From the NCBI RefSeq assembly GCF_019399895.1, contig NC_091886.1, positions 1,240,001-1,304,000 of the forward strand: 64,000 bases of DNA. The letters are read 5' to 3'. The notes under the pieces were generated by a model. The model worked only from the letters and a program-made list of their open reading frames with translations. It was not told the DNA's origin and did no database searches. The translations under genes and the position numbers were made by a program. How positions within the stretch are numbered: the stretch's first letter is position 1; each line of letters begins with the position of its first letter. This DNA is from Cardiocondyla obscurior (Eukaryota > Arthropoda > Insecta > Hymenoptera > Formicidae). Below, in pieces: positions 26,240 to 39,200 of the stretch.

Positions 26240-28584
26240 CTGCAAAAAGAAATCGCGTCGTGAGTCCGCGGTTCCAAGATGTGTGTCAAATCGATAAAGC
26301 GTGATCCGCGCGAACGTACATTACACAGATTGCAACTAAAAGTAAAGAGCTTCTCGCGGATAATAAATTTTTTCCAGGCTCGATCTCGCCGCAATTTTTT
26401 TTATTCGGGAAGTTCGTTTGATTTAATATTTAATAGAAATAGAAGTAGAAATCATATTCCCCAAGTATTTCCTCCGTAAATCAACAAATGCGATAGGCTT
26501 AGACGATAGATGTTCTACGTGTGTACACGAAATTGATATCGAACTTGGTACTTTTTACTACGTTCTTCTTCTCTTCGAGATCGAAAAAGTACTCTCGAAT
26601 AAATCAGATAGCTCACCATACAGAAGTAACTCGCGAAACTATTTGAGCCTTTCGCTATTTATAGGCGAAAAGTTTATTCGCTTGTGTTACAGATACCGGC
26701 TCTCCACTTGGCATCAAAAGCTTCCATATATCTCGCGTAAAGAAAAGTTTCCCCGTTTTTCCGCGCAAGTATTTTACATTTAATTCGCATTCGCGAGACT
26801 CTTATTTCGAACTCGGTTCTCGCGATGGGGATCCGGACGACACGGCCTAATTATAATTTACAATTATCAGGATACGATTATTGTAACAAAGCTCACCCGT
26901 GTAATTGGAAAATAAAGTAATCTGCTAATGGAAATATTCATACGTAAATTCCCGGATCGGCTAACCCGGTATCACACCCGGCCGATTTTACACTTGAAAG
27001 ATTCGGTGTTCTCAATTTCAAATATAATAGGCTTACGGGAATGAAATAATTTCATTAAATTGGCAAGCAAGCACGAATGAAATTCAGACAGAGGTATTAC
27101 GGCCCAGAAAATATATCTGCGACACTGTATTACATTTACGAGCCACTTTGGGGCTTCTCTTTAATTACGCTAAGAATTTAAAGCTTACCCCGTATCAAAG
27201 CTCGTTAATCTCGTTTTCTTTTTTTTTCTTTTTTTTTTACACAGGTCGTACACTTACGTACGAAATGAACAATAATCTAGAAACTTATTGGCCTAACCCG
27301 TACATTTTATTTTTCGGATTGTACGAGTAAAACGTGTTTGCAGTACGTATTAAGACCAATGAAATTATCGGTTATTACGTTTATAAAAATAAAAATTAAT
27401 TAACATTTGTTTTCGCAAACAATAGAACGGAATATCTAACGGTATCGAAGTGTATTCGAAAATATCCCACGAAGTATGACTGAGAAATAAAAGCGGCCAG
27501 ACTAACCTGTCTGAGTAATTCGATTTTCATCGACAGGTAATGGCTTTCTCAAACGAGATTAGACAAGTCTTCGGGCCGAGCACGTTTTATCTGCGTTATT
27601 ATTACGCGGTTAAGATGGAATGTTGAAAAATTAAAAACGTAGTACCGGCGTGACAATCTGGTAATAAAAGCGATTAGAAAATCTTGTAGGGAAATTTTTA
27701 CGAGAGATAAAAATGTCATCTCGTAGTTGAGTCAGAAATGCGACAGCTTCGAGAGCGCGAGAGTTGTTCGGGATTATTTGCGTATCTGTATTCATTGTGT
27801 AAATTCAAAGTAGATCAACATCTTTTATAATTACGGCCGAGCAGACGCTCGCAGGCAAATGTCCACTGGCATTTACCGCACCTTTGTCGCAGTCGAAAGA
27901 TCCATTAAGACGTAATACAGTTACAGGATAGTATCGTGCGTCAGTAACATTGTTAGCTCCAAACTTTGTTATGAAGGCGCATGAAATGTTTCAGAGCACG
28001 GCTGTCGACCCTTCCTCTCTTCTTCTTTTTACATTGAAGGAAAAAGAATTCGCTGTACATTACAGTATGTTAGCACGAAGCTGACGTTACATCTTGTAAT
28101 TTTGTCACGCATACTTCCTTTTTGTTTCGTCCTAGAACTGCGATATTCTGCGAAAGGCGCTTTTCTCGTACTCGGGAGGGAAAAAAAAATGATTTGCTCA
28201 TTTGGCGAAAACCATTCTTTTCTCTGAAACTGAAAAACTTTGTCGCGTAATCTGCTTAATGGTGGAACGGATATTGAAACAGGTACGATGGGAGAATCAA
28301 AGGTTTAGCGAAGTTAACTTTTCACTCGGACAATAAAATTGTTGACCTCGCTGAATACTCATTATGCAATTCGACGATAATGTAACGAGCTAAAATAACA
28401 AGATAAATATATTAATTTTACGCGTAGGTTATACATTTTATTGGCAATTTATTGCTCTTGCAATTTTTTATGTGTAAAGTTACGATTTTAAAAGACATAA
28501 TTTTTTAAAAGCATAAATAAAATTTAAATAACGCAATTATGTTCAAATAAATTGGCCTCTTTTTTTATTCGACAGAGTTCAGTT

Positions 28585-28612
28585 CAATCTATCATATCCA
28601 ATCTATCATATC
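28585..28612. repeat. Two exact copies of a 14-bp unit
   Basis: CAATCTATCATATC occurs twice head to tail (28585-28598 and 28599-28612). Minor tandem duplication. Confidence 0.85.
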
Positions 28613-31600
28613 GTTTTTATAAAATTTTTATTACGATTAGACGACACCGTACATATAAATGTACATGAAATATCCAAAAGCTCGATACATATATAATGCG
28701 TCGGATTTCAAATGAAGTTAATATGAACCAGTGACAGCTAACAAAAAGAATGATAAATGACTAAAAAACATTAACGTCGGAAATACATTGGATAAGAAAG
28801 GAAAAGGATATATTTCTTCTATAAAGATATTTTTCTATTTTCTATTCGGGCAATGGGCAATCACTTACATATTGCACGAGCCTTTTCCATTTCTCCCTCC
28901 AATTCGAAATAAATTAATCAAACAAAAAGAAATCAAATGATTATCTCTGAAAAGAAATTTAAACCTATATCGAGTTTAAGAATATTAATTAATTGTTACA
29001 AAATAATTAATATAGGACGAGATAAGGATGCACGGAATTTAGTGACGATAGGTCTCAATTGCGCGTGTTCACTTTTTAAATCTTAGGTTACGTAATTCGC
29101 TTCTACACCATTCGCTCGAACACAGCTCCATTTAGTCGTCCACTATTAATCAAGATCAATACCCTCTTTCGCCTTTTCTTCGCAATCTTATAAATCATTT
29201 TATATTTATGAGGCACAATTCTATGTCATTATTTACTCCCCGTCGGACAGGAGCATTATCTCGGTAGCTGCAATTAAATTGGCTTTATTTCGGTTTTTTC
29301 GCGATAAAAGATTGACCGATACTTTTCGGCGAATTTGCCGACTGACATAAGAGCGGAAAATGCGAACGTCTCGCGGCGAAGCAGATATCCGTCGAATCTG
29401 ACCTACCGTAAATTGCGGTCGTGCGTTTCACGTATGTAAAGGGTGGGTGGGTGATTCAATTCAAATGGAGACGGAGTGATGTGTAGGATAGTTCCGGTAT
29501 TTCCTATATGTCGTTCATACCGGAAGTCAGGGATATGTGAAGTGTGTCTGATTAAGAAATGTCTTGGATGCCTCGTAGTGTTTGCGGAGCACAAAAAAAA
29601 ATGTTCTTGGATAATAAATTTCCAAATTATTTTTAAGATCGCAAGTCACTTTCCAATTATTGATATTAAATTGTAGAGAAGTTACCTTTGGCATTAAATT
29701 CGATTGATACGAATTATTATAACACAATTATTTCTTTATGAATCAGTGGATTATTAAATTAAAAAAAAAAAATTTTTTAAAGAAATCTAGGTAAAATTTT
29801 AATAAATATATTATTACGAGGAAGTTGGTGCTATCTCTGGTATCTAGAGTCCCTAAAGGAATTTCTTCGAAATTATGTGTGGGATGTGAATATTGGCTTC
29901 TACAGCTTCTACACCTACTTGCATTGAAATCTTACAGCGATCAATTAGATCAGTTAAATTAAAATTAAATAATTATTATAATATTATCAAATATACGTTT
30001 TATAATTAGACAAGTTACATATTAATACAATCATCGTTTTTAAAATCATTTATATGCTAAAAAATTGGATTTAGTATTTTTTGATATTTTTATTAAAATA
30101 ATTTTATTAGTTATGTTTTTTTTATGCATATGTTTCTGTTCTGATAAAATATTCTGAAAGCAATACAATACGAGTAATATTATAAAAGTAACTGAGCGAA
30201 AGCAGGAGAAAATACTAAGAAAAGAAAGGATTAAAGGGATAAAAAGATTCAGACTTTTAAGTAACTTGCAGAGAAACCTCAATTTTTTATATATATATAT
30301 TTTTTTTTTAATTGTAATAAAAAAAAACATCTCAGAAAATTATATTTTATTAAGCAGTTAACGATGGATTGAAGGTAAAAAGGAGAGGCTCTATTCATTT
30401 TATCAATTTTAAAAGATATAGCTTTTATAACGCATATCAATTGAAGTGTCAATTTATATTCATATAAATTACTTTATTTTTTTACTAATTGATTAATCAT
30501 GCAAATGAAAAATTTGATTTTACGGCCAAATGTAAATTGCTGCGGCGATGCTAAAACTATCAGTCAATTTTATTATTTAAATTAAAACGCGGACGTGGAC
30601 GTGATGCTTAAAGCAGAAAACATTTTGATAGATTGATGTTTCCGATCTCGAAACTTCTGAACAAATGTGGCGCATTACAACGAGACATTTTCTATAGAAA
30701 CAGCAGACAAATTCGACATGTGACTGAGATTAAATTTGAGCTTCCGGAAACAGCTTCGCCAAAGTTAGATATTCGTGGATTGTATGATGAAACAGTTTCA
30801 CTTCTCGTTTCCTTGTTTCGTATAATGAGTGTTACTTTACAAATTCCGGCATTTATTTCGGCATACGCATAAATCGCTCAAGTTTAAATAAGGGAAAACG
30901 CTTTAAATTAATATATCGAAGATTGCGGGCGACGTGGAGAAATTAACTGCGCCTCCGTTCGATTTGCAACTGTGAATACATTAGCATCGGCTTGACATAA
31001 CGTAATTGAATTGTTATTTATGAGAAGCTAAACAATCGATTGGTATATCGCTTAAGTGCCAATGATATCCGACGTACGATAGTCTTTAAGAAAATAGAAA
31101 GACGCCGGTAAATTGTCGTGCCGAGAAAATCCACGAAAATGGTACATTGGATTTTATCAGCTATCTCGTAGGTATACTGCGCGAACGTCGGAGTTTTTAG
31201 CGCAGTTTTCTTCAAAATGCTGGAAGATATTGAGTTTCTTAACGTCGGCGGGATCATGCCAGCAGAAAAGTTTCAAGTAAAGCGCACATTTTCTCACGCA
31301 CGTAACACCGAGCTGTAAGGAAAATCTGAGAAAGACGCGCGGTTCTCAAGTTTGTATGACGGTTTTAATTTTCGGTAAAAAGAAAGCCGATACGGAGGAA
31401 AAGAAAATCATTTCGAACGAGCAGGTGACTATGTAAAATGTACAGCTAAGGCGCTTATGTGAAAAATGTCAGCGATTCCTTGCTATTATATTAACGCGTT
31501 GAGATAACATAAATTTATTTGAAAATAGCGTAAATTCGTTATATCGTTAACGTGTTATTTCTTGTTAACAAAATTGCATGATTACATTTGCAAATTAAAT

Positions 31601-31865
31601 CATTTTTTACGCAATTTCTCTACCCGCAATTATAATTAATATTCTATACGCGTTTTGTTGAAACACTTTGCAATATTAATATAAACAATTTACTAATTGG
31701 TGAAACTGCATTGTAAAGCTGCAATTGCCATTGGGTACTCGGCACATACACACATATTTATATATATAAACTGTGAATAGAACAATATCACTGATCAAAC
31801 GAAATACCGCGCTGTCATCCTGAAAATATTTTAATAACTATTAAAAAGTGTTTTTAAATAAAGAC

Positions 31866-31887
31866 AAAAAAAAAAAAAAAAAAAAAA
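31866..31887 (+). repeat. Poly-A run of 22
   Basis: Uninterrupted A22, the longest clean homopolymer noticed. No target-site duplication or retrogene body was recognised beside it. Confidence 0.85.
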
Positions 31888-32389
31888 CTCGCATCAAATG
31901 TGGATAATTATCGCGCGCGGCAAATAAATCGTGACTTCTCGTAAAGTTGTTAAGTTGAAACTCTGACCTTTAAGATGCCTTAAGATGCGCACCTGAAAAG
32001 GTGAAGCAAAACGGGCAAGCACGTGAGTTACCGTGAAGTTGTGCGGTATTCCTCTCCTGGCCACATTTCTCTCGCGCACGGTTTCACCAGAAATTGATTT
32101 CGACGGTCTCTTTGCTAACTTTCGCAGTCGAGATCTTTTCCGATTACTTCGCCAAGTCGCTCGAGCTCGGCCGAGCGCTTGTTTTTAACATACAATAGGA
32201 ATAGTATCTCGCGGTCTGGCTACTTCGCGCGATTAATCTGCCTGATCCCTTGGCCGTTTTGGGAAAGTGTCACTGAAACTCTTCATCACCGCCGGTCCAA
32301 TTTGTGTGTTGCGCGACACATCCAATTTACGCATTGAATGGGAGGTTCTGGGTCCAATCGAGCTTTCGCCCTTTGATCCTACGGGATCG

Positions 32390-32407
32390 CTCTCTCTCTC
32401 TCTCTCT
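32390..32407. repeat. (CT)n microsatellite
   Basis: Nine CT dinucleotides in a row. Confidence 0.9.
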
Positions 32408-35400
32408 GATTGTTCACGGCAGCGATTGTATTTCAGGATTATCTCGCCGACTAGTATCGGTGTAACTAAATATTTTCGAAGCACTCTCGAGTTAGAATTA
32501 TTCCGAGCGATTAAAGCGACGTAATCAACAGTTGGACTCTCGCAGTTGATGATAACGTCGTCGAACAAATATCTCTCCCGTGACAGGAGTCAGAATAACG
32601 GGAAGTCAAAAGGGCCAAATTTTTCATCAGTCTATAATTGTCGTGCTCGCGGATCGCGTTACACCTTGTCAAATTTTTAATAAAGAACAGTCTCAGCCTC
32701 TGCAAAATGTTTCGCATCGCACAGACGATATTGCTTTCGGAAAAGTTAGTGCGGAGCCGCAATTCCCCGTGCTCAATTTGGCAGATAAATAGACGAAACG
32801 AAGCATCGTGTCCCTGGAGCTTGTTTTAAACATGACGCATGTGCCTCGGTCTAAATTGCTAACTATGTTTATAACTTTTTTATTTTTTTTTATTTCTTTT
32901 GCTCTTTTTTTTTATGTTTTATATTTTTTATTTTTTTCTATCTTTTAATTGAACCGGCAAGCGCGACGCGGCACCGGCGTCCGGCTTTTTCTTTTTTTTT
33001 TTTTCACAACAAACCACTTGCGGTCGTGCGATATTTTTCGGGAATACTCGCGGATGCTGACGGATTGGTCTCTCGGTCAAGACTCTTTCTCAGAGCGATT
33101 TACCGCGAAGGAGCAACCGCGTCGCGTGGTGGCGGTCCGCGCACTGTTGCCCCGTAATATTCGCCAACCCTTGTCTGCCAGGAGTTTTAGCGGCGGTATC
33201 GCCTAACGCGCAGCCGCCCGTGCTTCCTACAACCCTATACTCAAGAGGAAGCCGGTACTCCGTCTCTCCGAAAGGCGCACACTCCTCACGTAGATCCTAG
33301 ATCCTCTTTTTAATCTCACCCACGGAGAGTGGTGACGTTCCCAACGTCGGACACCATGACATCCGAGTGCACGGTAACACGTGCCGCAACATTCTTTGCG
33401 CGAAAAAAAAAAGAAAAAAACGTTTCGTTTAATCGACCGCGAAAAAATGTTTTCCCCGCAGTTTTTTTTTTTTTTTAGCTTTTAGACTGACAGCTGGACA
33501 TCGTCCTCTCGCAAATTAATATTCTGCCGAGAGGATAAATTATTAATTAACGTAATTAATTCTGGGCTAGGATTTTGAACCGTAATATAGTGACGTTAAT
33601 AATTTACAGAGTTGTATGTAATGGTAATCATTCACCTACGTTTAGATATCGCCGTTTGAAATCGCAAATTTGTAGGAAATAATCGATACCTTTATTGCAA
33701 GAATTCCAATTTGTCGTACGCTTTTATGGATCGCCGGAAACTATTAAAACTCGAACCCTCTTGGCCATTTACTTTTTAATTAATGAACTAATTTCTTAAT
33801 CAATGCTCGGGAGCAGATAATGTAAATGAGGCTATATTAGAAATGTACTGACCGTCATTTACTATTCGACAAAAGCTCTCTCGATATTTTCGTGCTCAAA
33901 GGATGGCTCTTTAAATGTCTCGATGGAGCTCTTCAATTACCACGACCACCTTGAAAGCTTTCTCTCTTAATCTCACGGCGATTAAGTTCGTCTCGGCAGT
34001 TATTCGCGTAATGAGAAGTGACCCACGGGAAAGTTCTGGTTGACAAGTCGAGACAATTCAAATCTGTAGATCGCCGTGGATGAAAATCAATTCAGAAAGT
34101 AATAAAGCTCATTTTCCACAAGCGTCTTCGTACCTTTCACGTGGGTAAAATACGTTAATCGACGAATTCATATATCGTATACGCACAATGGTTTTCACGA
34201 CGGTTCAAAGTACGCGTTATACCGCTCTTCGAGTTTCATAAACTCTATTTAGAGATTTAAAGAGTGATAAGAGTGAGGCAGTTTGCTGTAAGTTTCGCCG
34301 ACTTTATTTCGCCAATAATTTACTCGTAGTGGGAATAAAGGAGCAGCGCGGCCGCCTCCGCCGGAGATGCATTCGTCTAATCTCTCAGAAATGAGCCGCG
34401 GGGGAGCCCCTTGTTCTCTCCCTACTTTAATCGCAGTTATACTTTCCACAACTGAAGTTTTGAATTGACTTCGCGCGACAAACAACGGACTTCCCGTCGA
34501 TTGTTCCTAAAGAGTTTGCTGCAATCAACGGGGATGCCGTTTTCCGTTTAATGAGTAAACGAAACCGACGTACCGAAATGTTTTAACCTCACGGACGTCG
34601 AAACGCGACTCTTCTCTTTGGGGACGCAGATAATTAATATCTCAAAAGGAACGGTAATGTGCCGGGCGTAGATAGGTCTTGCATTTCGAAGGTACCTGAA
34701 ATGAGATGAAAGTCGCGAGACGCGGAGCAAAACAAGATTTGTTTCTTTAATATCTCTTTTTCAGAAAATAAAAAATTGCGCCACCGATAAATAATATAGC
34801 GCTGAAATAACATTACATAATACAACATTTACGTGACAATTCTCTCCGCAGACCGACATTTAAATTGAAATTTTCTGCACGTAAAACTCGTTTTTGGTTT
34901 AGAATGCAAAACGTAATTATGCCTGCAAATTAAGACAAACCTCGTGAGCGCGAATTTATTCGAATAAATAACTTCCTTCGTGAAAAATACAATTACTCGG
35001 TTATTTTCAAATAAACCCACGTTCATCAGCGACATTATGGAGCGTTAATATCAACAAAATGCAGTCGCTTTATTGCTAGTAATAAGATTATAAGTTGCAA
35101 TTTGGTGCATCGCCTTTCGGTCAACATAATGCGCTGTGTGACTCAGATAATGGAAAAGCGTTTGACGTAGCTTAGAGTAGCCGACGCTATAAAACCCTCC
35201 CCGTCTTTGTTGCCACGTTATTGACTTTCGTCGAATGAAACGTACGGTTTCCAAAATGAACTGGACAATTAAAGTGGAACCCGGGGAAAATAACGCTTCT
35301 CGAGACGGAACGTCGCGAAAAAGAGCCGCGTTAACGCGCGCAAGTACTTGCGAGATCTTCCGTTAAAGAAATCAATTACCGAATCGATTTAATCGCGAGG

Positions 35401-36170
35401 TCTTCGTCGCCGTTTTTCGAACAAACGCCATTAGATTTTTATCCGCGACGATTAAGTGGCGCATTAAGACCACGCCGCGCTAAGAATATACATTGTTTTC
35501 GGAACTCTTAGAATTTCGTTAACGAGGGTGGTATCGATTTTACCCCCCTACGTTTACAGTCCACTTTTGATCACGGGTGTCGCTCAGCGCGATGGAAAAG
35601 CACGTAAACGTGACGTCCGGCTCCCTTAATTGGATTCGCCGGCGTTTCTGAATCTTACGAGGCAACGGCTAAAATATGTCAAGTGCAATTATATGAGGAC
35701 GAATTCCCCGGAATCCTCCCTTCGCGTCCTTGGAGGTTGTCCGTGTCCGGCCGAGAGGAAGATCGATCGAGTTTAACGTTTTGCTCTCGACTGGCCATAT
35801 AAAGCGATTAGGTCGGTCCCTTCAGGAGAGGGCAGGGTAAGGATTACAGGAGCCGATTCATCGGATAATACCCTTTGTGTTGCTTCTGAACTTGCAGGAG
35901 TTCAATTTGCTGCCGGCATGCTTCCGGCGGCCATGTAGATAGCCCGCACGTGTGTCTTGATCCCTGCACAACGAACTGACGATGGAACGATTATTCATAA
36001 CGCCACCGGATGGCACAAAATAGGTCGAATTATTCAGCAGTCGTCCAGCGGGCTGGAAATATCTCGGATGTAAATCGTTTGCCCGTTTGAATTTTATCTG
36101 TGGATTAAGCACGGGCGCATTCGCTTTTAACGTCCGCGGAGATGTGTAGATCAATCAGCGTAATGCGATG

Positions 36171-36206
36171 CACGTGAAAATGTTATTGTTACCAAAATTT
36201 CACGTG
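36171..36206. promoter_or_regulatory. Inverted repeat with two CACGTG E-boxes
   Basis: CACGTGAAA (36171-36179) is mirrored as TTTCACGTG (36198-36206) around an 18-base spacer. Each arm contains the palindromic canonical E-box CACGTG bound by bHLH proteins. It lies in the intergenic region; use as a binding site is inferred. Confidence 0.35.
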
Positions 36207-39200
36207 AAATGTGCTTTCCCGGCATTAAAATGTATCGTTAATTAAAAGTCCTGACAGAAAAGCCTCGTTTCGAATTAGTTTGCATTTGCAACGTCTAGCT
36301 CCGAGTTAACTCGAAACTATTTGATTGCATTGAATCTCAATGGCGGAACAACGAAACTCCCTGGACAATATATATCATTTGGCGAATTTGCGCTAGGTGC
36401 CAAGAATATCATTTCCCGCTATGCTTCGAGCGCCTAATTCCTCCGTCGATCGTTTATCGCCTCGTTGTGGTTCCGATAAGACGGACGATTTGCAAGGTAC
36501 ATAGGCGAATGCGTCCATTGAATGAATTGATTACGTGACTATAGATGCATGTTGTAGTTAAATAGATACAACGGGGTGTAATTTCGGTAGCTGGTTACAG
36601 CTTATTATTCTTATTAGGTAATGTTAGGAAAGCTAAATAATTATTTAATAAGAAAAAAAAACGAAAAAGAAACAGTATTTAATGGAATATATATTCGAAC
36701 CTTTAACTTGTAAATTAAATTATTAATAATATCTACAGATTCGTATACTTTTCTGTCAACTTTTCGACGAGAATGGTTCTAAAAGTACGCCTAGAAGAAA
36801 CCTCGCGAGACGCACTTTTGTATTAGGTATCCTATTGTTGAGTGCGAAAGTGAAGGATTTACCGCGCCAGACGGTCTTTCTTCTACATTTTATATTTTCG
36901 CACACTTCTAAATTCAATGCGAATAAAAGCGCTTTTCTTCGCGTGCTGCGATATTCCAAAATATAGAAATATAGGCTCCACGTCACGGGTTACGAAAAAT
37001 CAACATCTGAGAGATAAATCATCTTTGCTTTATTTGCCAATTTTTAACATTTAAATTTCGAATAAAATTGCAGGCCAGTTAAAATAACCGGAAATAATTC
37101 GCATGGATAAGCCTCTCGTGTACGCTAATTCATTTTTATTGTACCTATCGTTCGATCGGTACTTAATTTTAATTTTTAGTTGACTTTCATGTTCACGCGA
37201 TGTTCGCTCATGGCAGGAAAAAAGAAATTAAAAAATTGCCTTGTACAAAGAATATCATGTCTCTTTAGTATAATAGCAATTTGGGTACGGGATAATCCCT
37301 CATTATATTTTAAACAAGATTACGTGATAACAAATTCCCGAAAGTGCCCCTTTATTTCTACGTAAATTTATCAACTTGTACAACACATATCTTGTTACAT
37401 CGTTTCAATTATCCTGATTATAAATAATTGAGTTTTACATCAAATGTTTATTATTGAAAGACGCGACTCATCACTTTAATGGGTGGAGGCTTCGATGGGA
37501 ATTAAAAGCACGAAAATACAAACTAGCATTTTAGAAAAGAGGCCGCAGGATATGCAAATTAAAATACGTCTTTTTTAAAATCAACGTGTAAGTACACGGG
37601 AAGAAAGAGTTTTTATTAAGATGTACAGTTCGATATAGAAACATATGAAAAATATAAAATAGTAGAGCGAAATAAGAAGCGCAGCTGGGAAAGAAAGATT
37701 GAGATTGCTTTCAGTGTTTGAAAAGGTTTAAAGTAAAATGGATTGAGCTTTACTAAATGTAAGTAAAGCGTAAGATAATATAGAAGATTGTCTTTAAAAA
37801 TATATTCAATAGTCTGTATTTTCGCAGTATTTAAAATTAGTACGCAAGGCATCCTTTCTATATCTGGTACTGTTATAATTAGGTATTTCTTAAACAATTT
37901 TTTTACTTCCTGCGAGCGAATGAGTTGTTAAATCATTTGAAGCAATTAGTTCGACAAGTTGCGTATTACACTTTTAAATAATGCGCGCGATATTATGTAG
38001 CCGCTGGCATAGAAGAATACAGAAGCGATTTTTATCCGAAAGTAATCGAAAAGTGAACGCAGACGCGCGCTTCTGTTTGCTGGATTTCGAGTAATTGCAA
38101 ACAGTTCCTTTGAAAAGCACCACAGGGCGGGCTGCGAAACGTCACGAAAGTAACGAATGGAATGGTCTGGGTTTTCAGTATAGAGAAAGTCGGAGAAACC
38201 ATTTACGTGGCAACCAATATGCCGCGTAAACACGTGTTGCTCTTCTACTTTAGAAGTACATGCGGCTTTCTATAGCGGTTATAGCGGTTGAAGCGATTGA
38301 AGTGTCCAATCCTCGTCCCTTGAACGGCAACTTTTCAACGGCAGAGCTGTTTCGCCGCGCGGAAATTGTTTTGCATATCATGTATTTAATATCTTTCCTA
38401 CGATTTATTTTCACATCAATGGGCAGCTAGCGGAAAAACTTTGCCATTTTTCAAGTAACACCATGCGGCGCAAACCCACGTGTATTCTATACGAAGTTTG
38501 ACGCGAAATGCAAAAAAAAAAATTGCATTTAACTATTCCAATTTTATGGAACGCTTCGCGTCGGGAAATTTAACAGAACGAACGCGCCCCATCCTCCGTG
38601 ACTGTAAATAATTCGTTCAATCCCGCATTCTGAAACCGTAGGTGCCGTGATTTCACGCGGTCTTTCACTGGGGTACACACCCCCTCGTTCTCCATTCCAA
38701 ACTCTCGCCTCGCCCATTTTAGGAGACTGTGTCTTGCGAGCGGAGTACAATTTCTCTTGGCGCGTCTCGCGACGTTCTTCTCTCTTTCTCCATTAAGCGT
38801 CCTCCTCCTTTTCTTTGCACCATTAATTAACCGAAACTTCGAAACGAACTGTCAGAGTCCCGGATACAGAATTGTATGAGGTAACGTTGGAAAGAGTTCC
38901 TCTCCGGCGTTTACCACGTGCGATGAAAATGATACCGTCCCAGGTTTCGAGTGACGAAGCGATGAAAATGCCTGAAAGCTTGAAAGGGGAAATGGACCTG
39001 TTTGACTTCCATTTACTGTAAGTAACGAACAATAACGAGAGAGCTGCAGAAAGACGGACGCACGAACGGATGATCCGCGTAGATTTTGTCGGTAGCTTCC
39101 GCCGTATGTGCAATGTTACATGCAAGTTTTATATTATTTGCATATTCGCCACGGGTTTTGTCTCGCCTAAGTAAGCTGAACGCAAATAAAATGAACGACA

